A program made the position numbers and the translations under genes. Source: Leuctra nigra (taxonomy: Eukaryota; Arthropoda; Insecta; Plecoptera; Leuctridae). From it: DNA of 64,000 nt. The stretch's first letter is position 1, and every line of letters begins with the position of its first letter. The notes beneath the pieces were generated by a model, which was not told the origin of the DNA, made no database searches, and saw only the letters and a list, made by a program, of their open reading frames with translations. Shown piece by piece: positions 47,999-59,332 of the stretch. The stretch lies in contig OW203769.1 of the NCBI GenBank assembly GCA_934045905.1, positions 14,973,705 through 15,037,704 on the forward strand, read 5' to 3'.

Positions 47999-48703
47999 TA
48001 TAGATAACAGCTCAAGTATCTACGGTGATAAGTTGACTTTACATAATTACGAAAATTTGAGATATATTCTCGATTCATCAAACAGATGAAGTAACAACAA
48101 GCATATTCATTTTTTATTTGAAGAAATCGGGAGAAAAATAGATGAATTTGAGTTAATTTTACGAATTTATTTCTTCCAAACAACAGAATAGATACAAACC
48201 GGAAATTGTGGCTGGTCAGGAATCTGAGGCAGAATGTAGTTTGGAATTTAGATCCCCCTGATAAGGAAGTGCAAAACATCACAATGCGTTCACAAGTTTG
48301 TCACAAAGCAAAAGATAGGCAAAAGTACCTGAGCTCACTACCTGAGCGCTGAAGTCGACGAGAAATTGTTGGCTCTCTGATGACTCCTCTTAAGTTGACG
48401 AAACTATCCAGTGACAGAAGACATTAAAATGTAAAACGCTTTGGCAACATACCTGACAAAATATAATTGGTTTCGTTGTTTCACTCTAATAATTGTCCAG
48501 CATCTCATTAAACATGATTTATATGGGTTTAAATATATTGATTGTTCTATTTCAAGTGATATATTAAACTAGATTAAACACGTGTGAGCTATTTCTTTGG
48601 TATTTCTGAATATCATTTATCTGAATGAAATATTGTTATTTTCTAGGAACCCTGTAGTTACCATGACAATACTTTTATTTTTCATAAGGCAACGCCCACC
48701 TTC

Positions 48704-49410
48704 ATTGGTCAATTGCGTTTTCAAGACTTTGTGGCAAAATTTTCTAAAAAGCGCGGGTATTCCAAAAGCTTATAAAAATCACTGAAAGATTACACCTTAA
48801 ACTACCACCAGTTTTCAATAATTTACCCCAATATTTAAGAAATTTCGGTACTTACAATTGTATAAAACAAAGATGTGATGTGGCTATTATCTAGGAATGA
48901 ATGAAGGTTGAACATTTGTTGCATCCTAATGTTCCCTAAACGCTGCCTAATTAGGATTATGGATTGTTTCAATGTGTCTTTACTTCTTTATTTCTAGCAG
49001 TTCTATATTTATGTACTTTGTCTAGTTACTGGCTAATCCTGAGGTTGCTCTATTGTTAATTATTATATAATATGTTACGCACCTGGTATGTTATTTTATG
49101 GTTTTTTCTGTATGCTCTATGTTTATTTATATTATTTTTGTCTCCCACAGACTAGCTTTTTGGCTATGTGGGATATTTCGTAGATTATGTGTATTATATT
49201 GTATGTGTATATTTGTATTCAATAAAAAAATGTATATAAAATGGACTTATAACGTTTTTCCCTGTACCCTTCAAATTTTGTTCTAAGAAAGAAACTTTAT
49301 TATCAAATAAAAATTTAACCACGTCACTGTAAAATTTGTATGCATAAAATGTGAGGAACAATTAAAACCATCGACGACGTCACCAATAATTCTTCCGTTC
49401 GGGTTTCACT
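48704..49410. other. Unit 2 spacer, no gene seen
   Basis: It begins with unit-type sequence (TTTTCAAGACTTTG) and continues as AT-rich sequence to the stop of the GR remnant. Confidence 0.5.
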
Positions 49411-49730
49411 TCAAATAACCCTGATTAGAATGATTGTGTACGCCGCCACCGTGGCAACAACATTCAGCAATAACTTAGCATTAAAATCAAACATCCCACA
49501 AGCTGAGAAAGCCAACACATTGTGGTCCACCGGAACAGAAAACTCCTTCAACTCCTTCTTAACAGCGACACCTACGTCATCTGCCAGTAGACTTCGCTGC
49601 ACCAATACCGCTGTCTTGTTCGCCTCCACACAGGTCACATGACAGGATGTTGCTATGACAACCAACAGTATAATCTTGATCAGAACCCAGATCACGTTAG
49701 TCACAAGTATTGAGACACTAATCAACATAA

Positions 49731-50510
49731 CTGTCTTGATAGTGTGAGCGCTAAAAGACTCCAAACTGCGCAAAACTCTTGCCTACGTTTCGCATTAAAC
49801 ATTAGACGCTACGATCCTGTCTTAAAGAGACCAAATCATATTTCCTGCCATTATGCAGAAGTTGGCTGGCTCAAACTCCAGGAAAGACGTAATTTACATA
49901 TATGCAACCTAGTCAATAAAATCCTAGAAACTGGACAACCAGAATACCTCCATAGCAAACTCACTAAAAGAAAAGACATTCATTCAGTAAACACACGTGG
50001 TAAAAATAAACTCTCTTCACATTCACACTCTACTTATTTATTCCAAAGATCGTTTTCATTTAATGCAGTGAAATATTATAATGAGATCCCAAACTCTATG
50101 CACAGCGTACAGCACAAGCTATTTAAACCACTTCTTAAAAAAATGTTCCTGGAGAGAAATAGAGCTAATAAATAATATATTGTAGATAAATACCTAGCCA
50201 GATGTTACTGCAGACGCACATCACATTACATACATACCTTGTAATTTAATTTATCATGAAGTTTTCAGTTCCTTCAAGTATCTGTTACTATTGTCTTTGT
50301 TATTATTACTCTAATTATCCATATGTTTTTTGTTCCTTAATGTCAATCAATAACTTATCCATAGTCGAATTATACATTGTAAAATTTTCCTTTTATTCAC
50401 ATATTTACTTGACACTGTACCACTTATGTTAACAAAAGAGTTAAGTGGAAGAGAAGCCACTGGCTTAACTTCGCTCTACAAATAAAGATATTTATTATTA
50501 TTATTATAAT
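49731..50510 (+). mobile_element. LINE 3' fragment inside the GR (plus strand)
   Basis: An open frame to 50175 carries the C-terminal end of a CR1/Jockey-type ORF2 (RLQTAQNSCLRFALNIRRYD, HSTYLFQRSFSFNAVKYYNE). The 3' end is a TTA microsatellite at about 50491-50510. Units 1 and 3 read CAACATAATACCATTTT here uninterrupted; ATAA appears duplicated at the ends. No catalytic domain is present. Confidence 0.88.
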
Positions 50511-51879
50511 TATAATACCATTTGAAGATTTTAGTTTGTTAGCGTCGAGAGAATGTTGCAGCTCGATGACTAATATGTTGATGTCACTTGTTATTCCGAC
50601 CAATAAGCTAAGTGTTATGCTCAGCATTTGAAACCCGTACATCGAGCTTACAGCTTGAGAAACTTGATAAAGCTCGCTGTGAGACCAACGTAGCGATAGA
50701 AGAGTCGTTTTTGAATGTTCTCGATCGAAACCAACTTTTCCCGCCAAATCGACTGAACATACGAAGTTCTTTCCATGATGCAAAGCGGTATTAATGAAGG
50801 GTTTCTCAATACAATCATTTAGAAGCATTTTGTTGATCTCGTAAAACCCAAGCTCCAGATACAACGCAATATGCACGAACTGCAAGCAAGTGACATTTAA
50901 GCAGATGATGAACATGAAATATCTGAACAAGAGAAAATAAAATAACTTATTAACATCTTCTTGATCGGGATATTTCATCCTGTTAGTTTATTTTTAGGTA
51001 ATGTCAACAGTTTTGATCCATGTGTTTGGACCTTCTTCAGGACAAAACTTAACTTTAAAAAACCAAATCATATAAAACAATTAAACATTTCAAACAAATT
51101 ACTAAAACAATTTTCTAGAGGCTATAAAAATCACAATCAATAAATCTATTTTCTAGTTCGAAGACGACCCTCTCACAAAGAACCTTGCTTTGATGTCTCT
51201 TTTTCTGTTTTCTTTTCTTCTTCTTCTTCTTCTTCTTCTTCTTCTTCTTCTTCTGTAATTTCTTCAATTGTATCATTCTTCGCAACAGTCTTGAGAAACA
51301 AAGGCTCTCAAGCACGACTGAGACCGAAACTTGCATCTCTGTTGAAGTTATTTGAGTTCTTCCTAATTTCAATCGCTTCTCTTACTATGCAGGGCCAACC
51401 AATCAATCCCTTGGCCAAAATTGCAGTTTTTTCAAAAAGGATGGTAGCTTCCGTTTATTCGTTATTCGTTTATCCGTTTATTTCCTCTGAATATTGACAA
51501 AATACCAAAACTGCCAGTAGGTAAGAGTACTAGTTATATTAAAACGTAGTATGATTCGTCGATAATGAATGTGATATACTCAGGAAAATATACTTGTAGA
51601 GTTCTTCCTATACTTTTAGGATAGAAAAGTGTCTTTAAAAAAACGATGCGCCAAGTCCTTTTTTTAAGTATTTCTCGGGGGTTGATATTTTTATTTCAAT
51701 GGTACGATTAAAATTTGGAAAATTCGTTGACTTGGCTCCTTTTTTGATATCACTCCTTTTCAGTGCTGAATTTTTAGATTTCTTCTATTTTTTTTTATAG
51801 TTAAAGAGACTTGGCTGGTATTTTTACACGGAGTGTTTTTTCTGGTACTATTACTAGAATAAGAATAAGAAGGGAACAA

Positions 51880-52405
51880 TAATGAAAATAGGTATATAAG
51901 AAAAATAAAATTAATTAGGTAATTAGTGTCCAACAAAATTAAGAAGGTTCCTAAAATTCTTCACTTGACACTCAGCAATATTATCGATGGTCATAATGCT
52001 GGCTGGCAATTTGTTCCAGTCTTGTATAGTTTTATTAAGAAAACCCTGCTTCAACAGATCAGTCTTGAATGAGCAGGATTTCAAAACCCATTGATGACAG
52101 TCTCGCCCATCTCTTATCTTCCTCTCCAACTTCTCCTGAAACACTTTCCAACCTCCGATACCATTCCAAATCCGCCACATGTTACAAAGCCTTGATGTTT
52201 TCCTTCTTTCTTCCATTGATTCCCAATTTAAATCATCCAGCAATTTCTTCACACTAACCCTCTCCTTGACAACCCGCCCCTGTTCATTTCTTCTCGTTTC
52301 TTATTTCCTGACTTTATTAGTTACTCTTCTGGCTGCAACTCTCTGAACCTTTTCTATTAACTCTACTTCTTGTTTACAATGTACATCCCAAACAGTTCCC
52401 CCATT
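51880..52405 (-). mobile_element. LINE ORF2 C-terminal fragment
   Basis: The minus strand, 52405 to 51923, reads YNGGTVWDVHCKQEVELIEK onward through LCNMWRIWNG and DWNKLPASI to a stop; one internal stop is present. The pattern is typical of the region after the reverse transcriptase in CR1/Jockey-type elements. Confidence 0.75.
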
Positions 52406-52412
52406 ATATGAG

Positions 52413-52560
52413 ACGGGGCGAAAATTCTCAGTGAGATTGAAGGAACATATGAGTCATGTCCGTCTTGGAAAAAAAGACCTGAAACAGAGGGATGACAGAT
52501 GGGAAAAGGATGTAAAGAGGCACAAACGTCTCTCGGCAGTAGCTGAACATGCTCAGTTAT
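52413..52560 (+). mobile_element. GIY-YIG-like endonuclease fragment, Penelope-like
   Basis: The open frame contains RLKEHMSHVRLGKKD and SAVAEHAQL. An R-x-x-EH block followed by SA-x-AEH is the spacing seen in the GIY-YIG domain of Penelope-like retroelements. The GIY-YIG core itself is not in the preserved part. Confidence 0.55.
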
Positions 52561-53101
52561 GTATTATGTATTATGTAATTTATGAATTTTTTTGGTATAA
52601 AATGTTAATTAATAGCAATTAATTACACGGCGAGAAGGTTCAAAGTATAATGCTGTAGTAGGTATGTTGATGTACCCACAAAACTATAGGTACCTACCAA
52701 TCACAAACACAACTGTTCTGTATTTATTGCTTGTAAGACAATGCTATGTTTCTTTGCGTACTTATATTTAAATTTAAAATATTTTACAGAATGTTTAATA
52801 TTTAATTTGAAAGTTTTGTCCCAATTTTTCTAGGCATTTCTGAACTACGTAGTATGTGAGTGGCATAAGCTTAAGAATAGAAAAATGTCTTTAAAAAAAC
52901 GATGCGCCAAGTCCTTTTTTTAAGTATTTCTCGGGGGTTGATATTTTTATTTCAATGGTACGATTAAAATTTGGAAAATTCGTTGACTTGGCTCCTTTTT
53001 TGATATCACTCCTTTTCAGTGCTGAATTTTTAGATTTCTTCTATTTTTTTTTATAGTTAAAGAGACTTGGCTGGTATTTTTACACGGAGTGTTTTTTCTG
53101 G

Positions 53102-54317
53102 GATATCACTTCTTTTGTTAGTTTATTCATACAGCTTGTAGCACATGTCCGAGCAGGGACTAATTTCTTTAAAAAAATACGCCTCAACCGATTTGGTTAC
53201 TATGAAAAGTTGCGTTTGGTATAAGATGAAAATGATTATCCAAGAAGAATAGCTTAAGTTTCGTTATAATCGATCCAGCCGTTTTCGATACATGACGTCA
53301 CTTCCGGTTTTGAAATAGCGGCCGAATTCCGGTATAGGTAATAAGAAAACAATCTAGTTTTATCTAGTTGATACCTTCATGAACGACCATCTGAATTCCT
53401 AATCCCTATATTTCCGTAAAATCGGTCATGCCGTTTGTAATATATGACGTCACTTCCGGTTTCATTTAGTGGTTCCTGCCGCCATTTCCGGTACCATTAA
53501 TTTATTTATTCATTTTTCACAATTGATTTTTCAAATAAATAGCAGAATGAATACGCAGGAGCTAGTTCAGTTGCAATCGGTACAGGCGTTTTAGATATAT
53601 GACGTCACTTCCGGTTTCAGGAATGGCGGCCGAGAACACTGCTACCTTGAATATATAAATTGTATTGTCTATGTTACAATGTAAGTTAATTATGTACGTA
53701 TTTTAAGTATAATTTGTTGAAATAAGTTAAATATTGCGTATTTATGACGTCACTTCCGGTTTAGAAAATAAGAAAATAATATTTTTTTTATTGATACTTC
53801 ATATAGATGACCATCTAAATCGAATGGCGCTAATTTCGTTCTAATCGGTCCAGACGTTTTTGAGTTATGACGTCACTTCCGGTTTAAAAATGGCGGCACA
53901 AAAAATCACAAGAGGCAAGGTATCATCAGACGCCAAAAGTGCATATGTGGTAAAAGTTTCAGGTCGATCGGTTTAGCCGTTTAGGCTGTGGCGGTGATAG
54001 CAACGTTTCCTGATATCTTCAGAATCAGAAAGTGGTGTAATTTCACTGTTTTCTCGGCCCTCTAGCTCGCAAACAGCATAACATATTGTTCCCTAATTTG
54101 GTATATGTAGTGGGGTGGGCCATTGCTCGAAATTAAGATATATCGCAACAATGTGAGATTTTCCAATTTTAAGATCCAGTAGGCCGAAAATGCCATGTTG
54201 TTGCTTACAGTAAAAGTGGTTGGTCTGCTCCTCAGTTTATTAGTCATTTACGGTATGTTGAGTGAGTGTGAGTGTACGGTACGACTTGGCTGGGTGGAGC
54301 GACCGCTCCACTAGATT
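53102..54317 (-). mobile_element. Hairpin-tipped repeat element, copy B
   Basis: Reverse complement of copy A at 30656-31767, ending GACCGCTCCACTAG. TGACGTCACTTCCGG occurs at 53293, 53445, 53600, 53745 and 53868, irregularly spaced, so the array here is older and more diverged than the 118-bp array in copy A. Confidence 0.75.
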
Positions 54318-55249
54318 ATTGAAATTATATTGTATTTGTAGAAATTCCTTGCCACCTTGGTAATTCCATTCCCAATTTGTAAGATGTTAATAAAATGAAA
54401 ATGAATATAATCTCATATAATTGTTTTATATGATTTGGTTTTTTAAAGTTAAGTTTTGTCCTGAAGTAGGTCCAAACACATGGATCGAAACTGTTGACAT
54501 TACCTAAAAATAAACTAACAAGATGAAATATCCCGATCAAGAAGATGTTAATAATTATTCTTGTCCTGAATCCTTTAAAACACTTATAAAAATAACTTAT
54601 TTTTTACAATGAAGTCGTGGATTATGTAACACAGAAACCAGACGAAGATTTGTAAAATTTCTCCAAACACGAACTTCTTGATATTCTACCAAAAAGGTTT
54701 TATGAAAAAGATTTTATTTTATGAAGGTCTGGGAATTTTATGACAGTGGAACGTGACTAAACAATGAAACTCTTAAAATGGGGGAGGCGTTTTAGCTCAG
54801 TATACTTAAATATCTTGAGGCTTCACTAACATAATTACAATTAACTTAATGTCAGTATTAATATTTTTTCCTAATTAAATATTAATGACATTACATTTTA
54901 AAATAGCAGATTGACCATTGTATTAATTCCGGATGTGCACGAAAAATACCGAATTTTTATAGTCCGCCGTTTTCTTATGCATGTGTCCCGAATAAAGTTT
55001 TCATAAAAGTGTGCTCACTCGTACAACCTGCATTCTAATTAGGGCAAATTTGTAGAACTCATTTAAATATCATAAAAAAGTCAGATAATGCTCGGTGAGC
55101 GCCTGCTATTTTATATTGCCGTGAGTCTTCAGGTTCAAAAACAAATAATTGTGAAAATCCAATTTTCAACCACTTTTGGGTTTTAAAATCTCAGCTATTC
55201 AAACACCCATTAAACACATCACTGATCACTAATTCGATATTATTAGTCA

Positions 55250-55450
55250 ATACAGCAATTAATCTAGTCCGGTGAAATAAATGAATATCGACTGACTTTC
55301 TATTAACACTGTAATAGATGCGAGGATTGACTTCCATGTTGTTTCCCCCAACACATCCTCGTCCAAGTCCCCAGCTGTTATGCAACCCGCGCTGCACTGT
55401 GCTATGCAGTGAGTATATAAGAGTGCAGCATTGATAGCTCATTATCAGTC
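55250..55450 (+). promoter_or_regulatory. Cuticle gene promoter, unit 3
   Basis: TATATAA at 55414-55420 and TCAGT at 55445-55449, same conserved block. Confidence 0.8.
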
Positions 55451-55476
55451 AACCAGTGCAGGACTAAACAAGCATC

Positions 55477-56375
55477 ATGCAGACCAAGGTAACACACTCA
55501 GATACTATCAATGTTTAAAATATTAATATCTATTCAGAATTGTGAATGGACAATTAATTTGGGTAAATATATAAATACTTAATTTGTTAAATATACATAT
55601 TAATCAAATAGACATTTAAAATATGAAATTCTTGGTATTATGCGAAATTTTTTCATTTAACTGACAATATGTTTTGCCTAGTTTGTTATATTTACCGATA
55701 TTAAAATAATACCAACATAAGACTTTGGTCGTATTTCCTCAGTTCCTTTAATTTCATTTGAAATTATTTTCAAGTTGCTCTGATTGTTAAGGACAAAATT
55801 ATAGTTGTCAAGATGTAGTTGTATAATCCTTGCCTCTGACGAAACCAAATTAGAAGAGGAGAAGTGACTGATAATGATGCTTTGTGTTCTTCACTTTTGA
55901 TTAGATTATCGCCGCATTCGCCCTGGTGGCGCTAGTTGCTTGCGTCAACGCTGGTGTCATTGGCGGTTACCATGGTTACGAAGAACACCACGAGCACTAC
56001 GTGAGTCAAACAGACAACTAAATACATTTAAACAGTCAAAAGGAAACACTAATCAAACATAACTAAAGACACAATGTCACATTAACTATTTTAGTATAAA
56101 TGTTTAATGATTGTTCCATCTACCCCCAGGCCGACGACCACCCCCACTACAAGTTCGACTACGCCGTGCACGACCCTCACACGCACGACATCAAGAGCCA
56201 ATGGGAGTCGAGGGACGGCGATGTTGTCAAGGGTAGTTACAGTCTGTTGGAGGCAGATGGCACCACCAGGACTGTGGACTACACTGCTGACAAGCACAAT
56301 GGATTCAACGCTATTGTCAAGAAGTCTGGGCATGCGCACCACCCACAACACTACTCGCATGGAGGACATTACTAA
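55477..56375 (+). CDS. RR-2 cuticular protein, unit 3 (117 aa)
   Basis: Exons 55477-55488, 55905-56000 and 56130-56375, same phases as the other units. The first residues of exon 3 are ADDH where units 1 and 2 have ADAH, otherwise the RR-2 domain is unchanged. Intron 1 has diverged from units 1, 2 and 4 while the coding sequence stayed nearly identical, which argues for strong constraint or conversion of exons. AATAAA lies at 56497-56502. Confidence 0.95.
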
Positions 56376-57175
56376 ACTGAAACGGCGGCCATCTTGGACA
56401 AGGCTACACAAAGATCTCGCTATTGTTGTAATGTTGATGACTTAATTGTTGGAGAGTTCCAAGGATGAATGATGTTGTCTTTTATTATAAGTTCTAAATA
56501 AATTATTTATTTTCTTTACTACAGACTTACATGAATATTTTCCTTTCCTATATTCTGCATAACAATTATACACGCACTTTGTAGTAACGTCTCAGACATA
56601 TTGAAAATATAACTGACTCTCAATGGAGCTAACTAATCATATATCATCACCCAAAAAACAAAGTTTTTTCTGGATATCTCGTAATAATGAAAAGGAGTAA
56701 AAAAAATCTATAAAACGTTTCAAGGAAAAGTTCGTATTAAATTATGCACTATTTTGCTTCCTAGTTTTCACAAGGAAAAAAAACAACGTTAAACTCTTCT
56801 GTACTTACTATGTACATATAATGCAAAACCAAATGCAGGGTATACAGGTAAAGAACGCAATAAGTCACTTTCGGATGAAACTGAGATAAACGAAGTTTTA
56901 TGTTGAAACTTGTATCTATCTTCCATACAAATCGATATTTCAATAACGTTTTCAAGACTTTGATGGCAATATTTTCTTAAATGCGAGGGTATATTCTGAA
57001 AGCTAATAAAAATCACTGAAAAATACATCGTTAACTAATTTTTTCAAAAAATTGATTTAAAGTGTTCTTTAAAGTGTAAAGTGTTTAAGGTGATTTAAAG
57101 TGTTCTAAGTTTGTTGCCAGCAACAAACTTTATTTTCACAACTATCAACGACGTTACCACCATTTGGTTTTCACT

Positions 57176-59280
57176 TCAAATAACCCCGAGAAGAATGATT
57201 GTGTACGCCGTCACCGTGGCAACAACACTCAGCAATAACTTCGCATCAAAATCAAACATCCCACAAGCTGAGAAAGCCAACACATTGTGGTCCAACTGAA
57301 CAGAAGACTCCTTCAACTCATTCTTAACAGCGACACCTACGTCATCTGCCAGTAGACTTCGCTGCACCAATACCGCTGTCTTGTTCGCCTCCACACAGGT
57401 CACATGACAGGATGTTGCTATGACAACCAACAATATAATGTTGATCAGAACCCAGATCACGTTAGTCACAAGTATTGATACACTAATCAACATAATACCA
57501 TTTTGAAGATTTGAGTTTGTTAGTGTCGAGAGAATGTTGTAGCTCAATCACCAATATGTTGATGTCGCTTGTTATTCCGACCAATAAGCTAAGTGTTATG
57601 CTCAGCATTTGAAACCCCAACCCGTACATCGAGCTTACAGCTTGAGAAATTTGATAAAGCTCGCTGTGAGACCAACGTAGCGATCGAAGAGTCGTTTTTG
57701 AATGTTCTCGATCGAAACCAACTTTTCCCGCTAAATCGACTGAGCATACGAAGTTCTTCCCATGATGCAAAGCGGTATTACTGAAGGGTTTCTCAAAACA
57801 ATCATTTAGGAGCTTTTTGTTTCAGGTACAACACAATGTGGACGAACTGCAAGCAAGTGACATTTAAGCAGATGATGAACATGAAATATCTGAACAAGAG
57901 AAAATAATATAACTTATTTTCTACGATGAAGTCGTGGATTATGTAACACAGAAAACAGAGGAAGATTTGTAAAATTTCTCCAAACACAAACTTCTTGATA
58001 TATTATACCAAAAAGGTTTTATGAAAAAGATTTTATTTTATGAAGGTCTGGGAATTTTATGACAGTGGAACGTGACTTAACAATGAAACTCTTAAGTTGG
58101 GGGAGGCGTTTTAGCTCAGTATACTTTAATATATTGAGGTCTCACTGACATAATCAAAATTTATTTTAATGTCAGTATTTATATTTTTTCCCAATTAAAT
58201 ATTTATGACATGACATTTTAAAATAGCAAATTGACCATTGTAATAATTCCGGATGTGCACGAAAAATACCGAATTTTTATAGTCCGCCGTTTTCTTATTC
58301 ATGTGTCCCGAATAAAGTTTTCATAAATGTGTGCTCACTCGTACAACCTGCATTCTAATTAGGGCAAATTGGTAGAACTCATTTAAGGTGGCTGGGTCGA
58401 TCGAGCATTTTTTCAGATAGTGTTCAATTTTGCTGTACTCACTCATTGGTATCCCTTAAACAACACTTCAAAAAATAAAATACTTCCCGTGTCTAGTTTT
58501 CGAGATAGGCGAATAAGAAAGCAGTATTTTCCCCGTGTTATCTTATGGCAGGTTTCAAAAATATGCTACAAATGAAGATTCTAATTAATTGGCTCGATAG
58601 ATTTTCAAAAAACATATATAAGAAAGAATCTTTGTTCTATTTACTTTCATTAAAAAAATATAAACCAATATCATCGTGTGCTAAATAAAAAGTTATAGGC
58701 GATTCAATTCAAATTGCGAATCAAGTCAAAATACTTTTGGCAACATAGGAGTGCTCAAGGTAGTTAGAAGGCACTAAATGCCTACTAAAGATACCTTGAC
58801 TTTTCATGAAAGTAAACTCTAGGTGTAAGCTCAGCAATCTCAGCCATCATGACTCCACACAAATCAAAATTTTCAAAGTACGATGTTGCCATATTGTACC
58901 GTATTGTTAAAATTTTAGATAATTCTTCAATATCCAAATCAAAACTAACTTCTTTGGGGGCAGTAATACTGCTCTAAATAATAAGATAACGTATAAATAC
59001 ATTTTAAATGTTGTCTATTTCAACTACCCAGTATATTAAATTATGCAAGTAAATTATGTGCTAAAAGAATTTATAAACGTGATTTTTTTACACTTAATAA
59101 ATTAGTGAAAGCTCTCCAATACTTCAGAAAATCGATCGATCCAGCTACCTTAAATATCAAGAAAAAGTCAGATAATGCTCGGTGAGTGCCTGCTATTTTA
59201 TATTGCCGTGAGTCTTCAGGTTCAAAAACAAATAATTGTGAAAGTCCAATTTTCAACCACTTTTGGGTTTTAAAATTATA
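57176..59280 (-). pseudogene. Gustatory receptor, unit 3, frameshifted
   Basis: Minus-strand pieces: N-terminal MKIGLSQLFVFEPEDSRQYK near 59256-59160, FGEILQIFLCFLCYIIHDFI at 57984-57910, HHGKNFVCSVDLAGKVGFDR to ELQHSLDTNKL at 57770-57500, and the C-terminal piece 57547-57176. Compared with unit 2, about 27 bp are missing near 57820, which shifts into a stop (LYLKQKAPK). One extra A near 57507 shifts the frame between KSSK and LISVSI. A TTAA element splits the 5' part. Three independent lesions make it non-functional. Confidence 0.8.
58387..59149. mobile_element. 763-bp TTAA-inserting element in unit 3 GR
   Basis: The tips are GGTGGCTGGGTCGATCGA and TCGATCGATCCAGCTACC, TTAA on both sides. 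Unit 2 has the empty site CATTTAAATATCA near 55061. No transposase ORF. TTAA duplication suggests piggyBac or a similar group. Confidence 0.92.
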
Positions 59281-59332
59281 GATATTTAAACACCCATAAA
59301 CACATCACCGACCACTAATTTGATTGAGCGAG

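Larger units (their letters stand above)
45834..48703. mobile_element. 2.9-kb insertion in unit 2, between cuticle gene and GR remnant
   Basis: Units 1 and 3 read CTTCCATACAAATCGATATT into ACGTTTTCAAGACTTTG directly. In unit 2 the two parts are separated by this block, with CCAATTTTG/CATTGG at the tips and AATTG on both sides. It contains the THAP-bearing element and a repeat shared with 37565-38420. A 72-codon ORF at 46310-46528 is hydrophobic but unrecognised. Confidence 0.6.
51604..53101. repeat. Two direct copies of a 235-bp repeat arm
   Basis: 51604-51844 and 52869-53101 are nearly identical over more than 200 bp and match the arms of 31768-33046. The sequence between them (51845-52868) holds a LINE fragment and the GIY-YIG-like ORF. 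Confidence 0.85.
50951..54588. mobile_element. 3.6-kb composite insertion with 12-bp duplication
   Basis: AAAATAACTTAT flanks both sides (50939-50950 and 54589-54600), absent as a duplicate in unit 3. The outer 150 bp at 50951-51110 and about 54400-54550 are inverted copies (GATCGGGATATTTCATC and its inverse). Inside are a TTC microsatellite, a LINE fragment, a GIY-YIG-like ORF and the hairpin-tipped element. A 12-bp duplication suits retrotransposition, while the inverted ends are unusual for it. Confidence 0.75.
49411..55190 (-). pseudogene. Gustatory receptor, unit 2, split by two insertions
   Basis: Pieces on the minus strand in order: an N-terminal part near 55190-55070 (LFVFEPEDSRQYKI), a piece near 54690-54600 (FGEILQIFVWFLCYIIHDFI), then 50948-50511 (FRYFMFIICLNVTCLQFVH through LRWSHSELYQVSQAVSSMYG to ELQHSLDANKLKSSNG), then 49730-49411 (LISVSILVTNVIWVLI to the stop). 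Order and sequence fit an insect GR. A 3.6-kb insertion (50951-54588) and a LINE fragment (49731-50510) interrupt it. Unlike unit 3, the reading frame across the ELQHSLD junction is in register once the LINE is ignored. In-frame stops after SDFFMIFK may reflect an unplaced intron. Confidence 0.75.
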
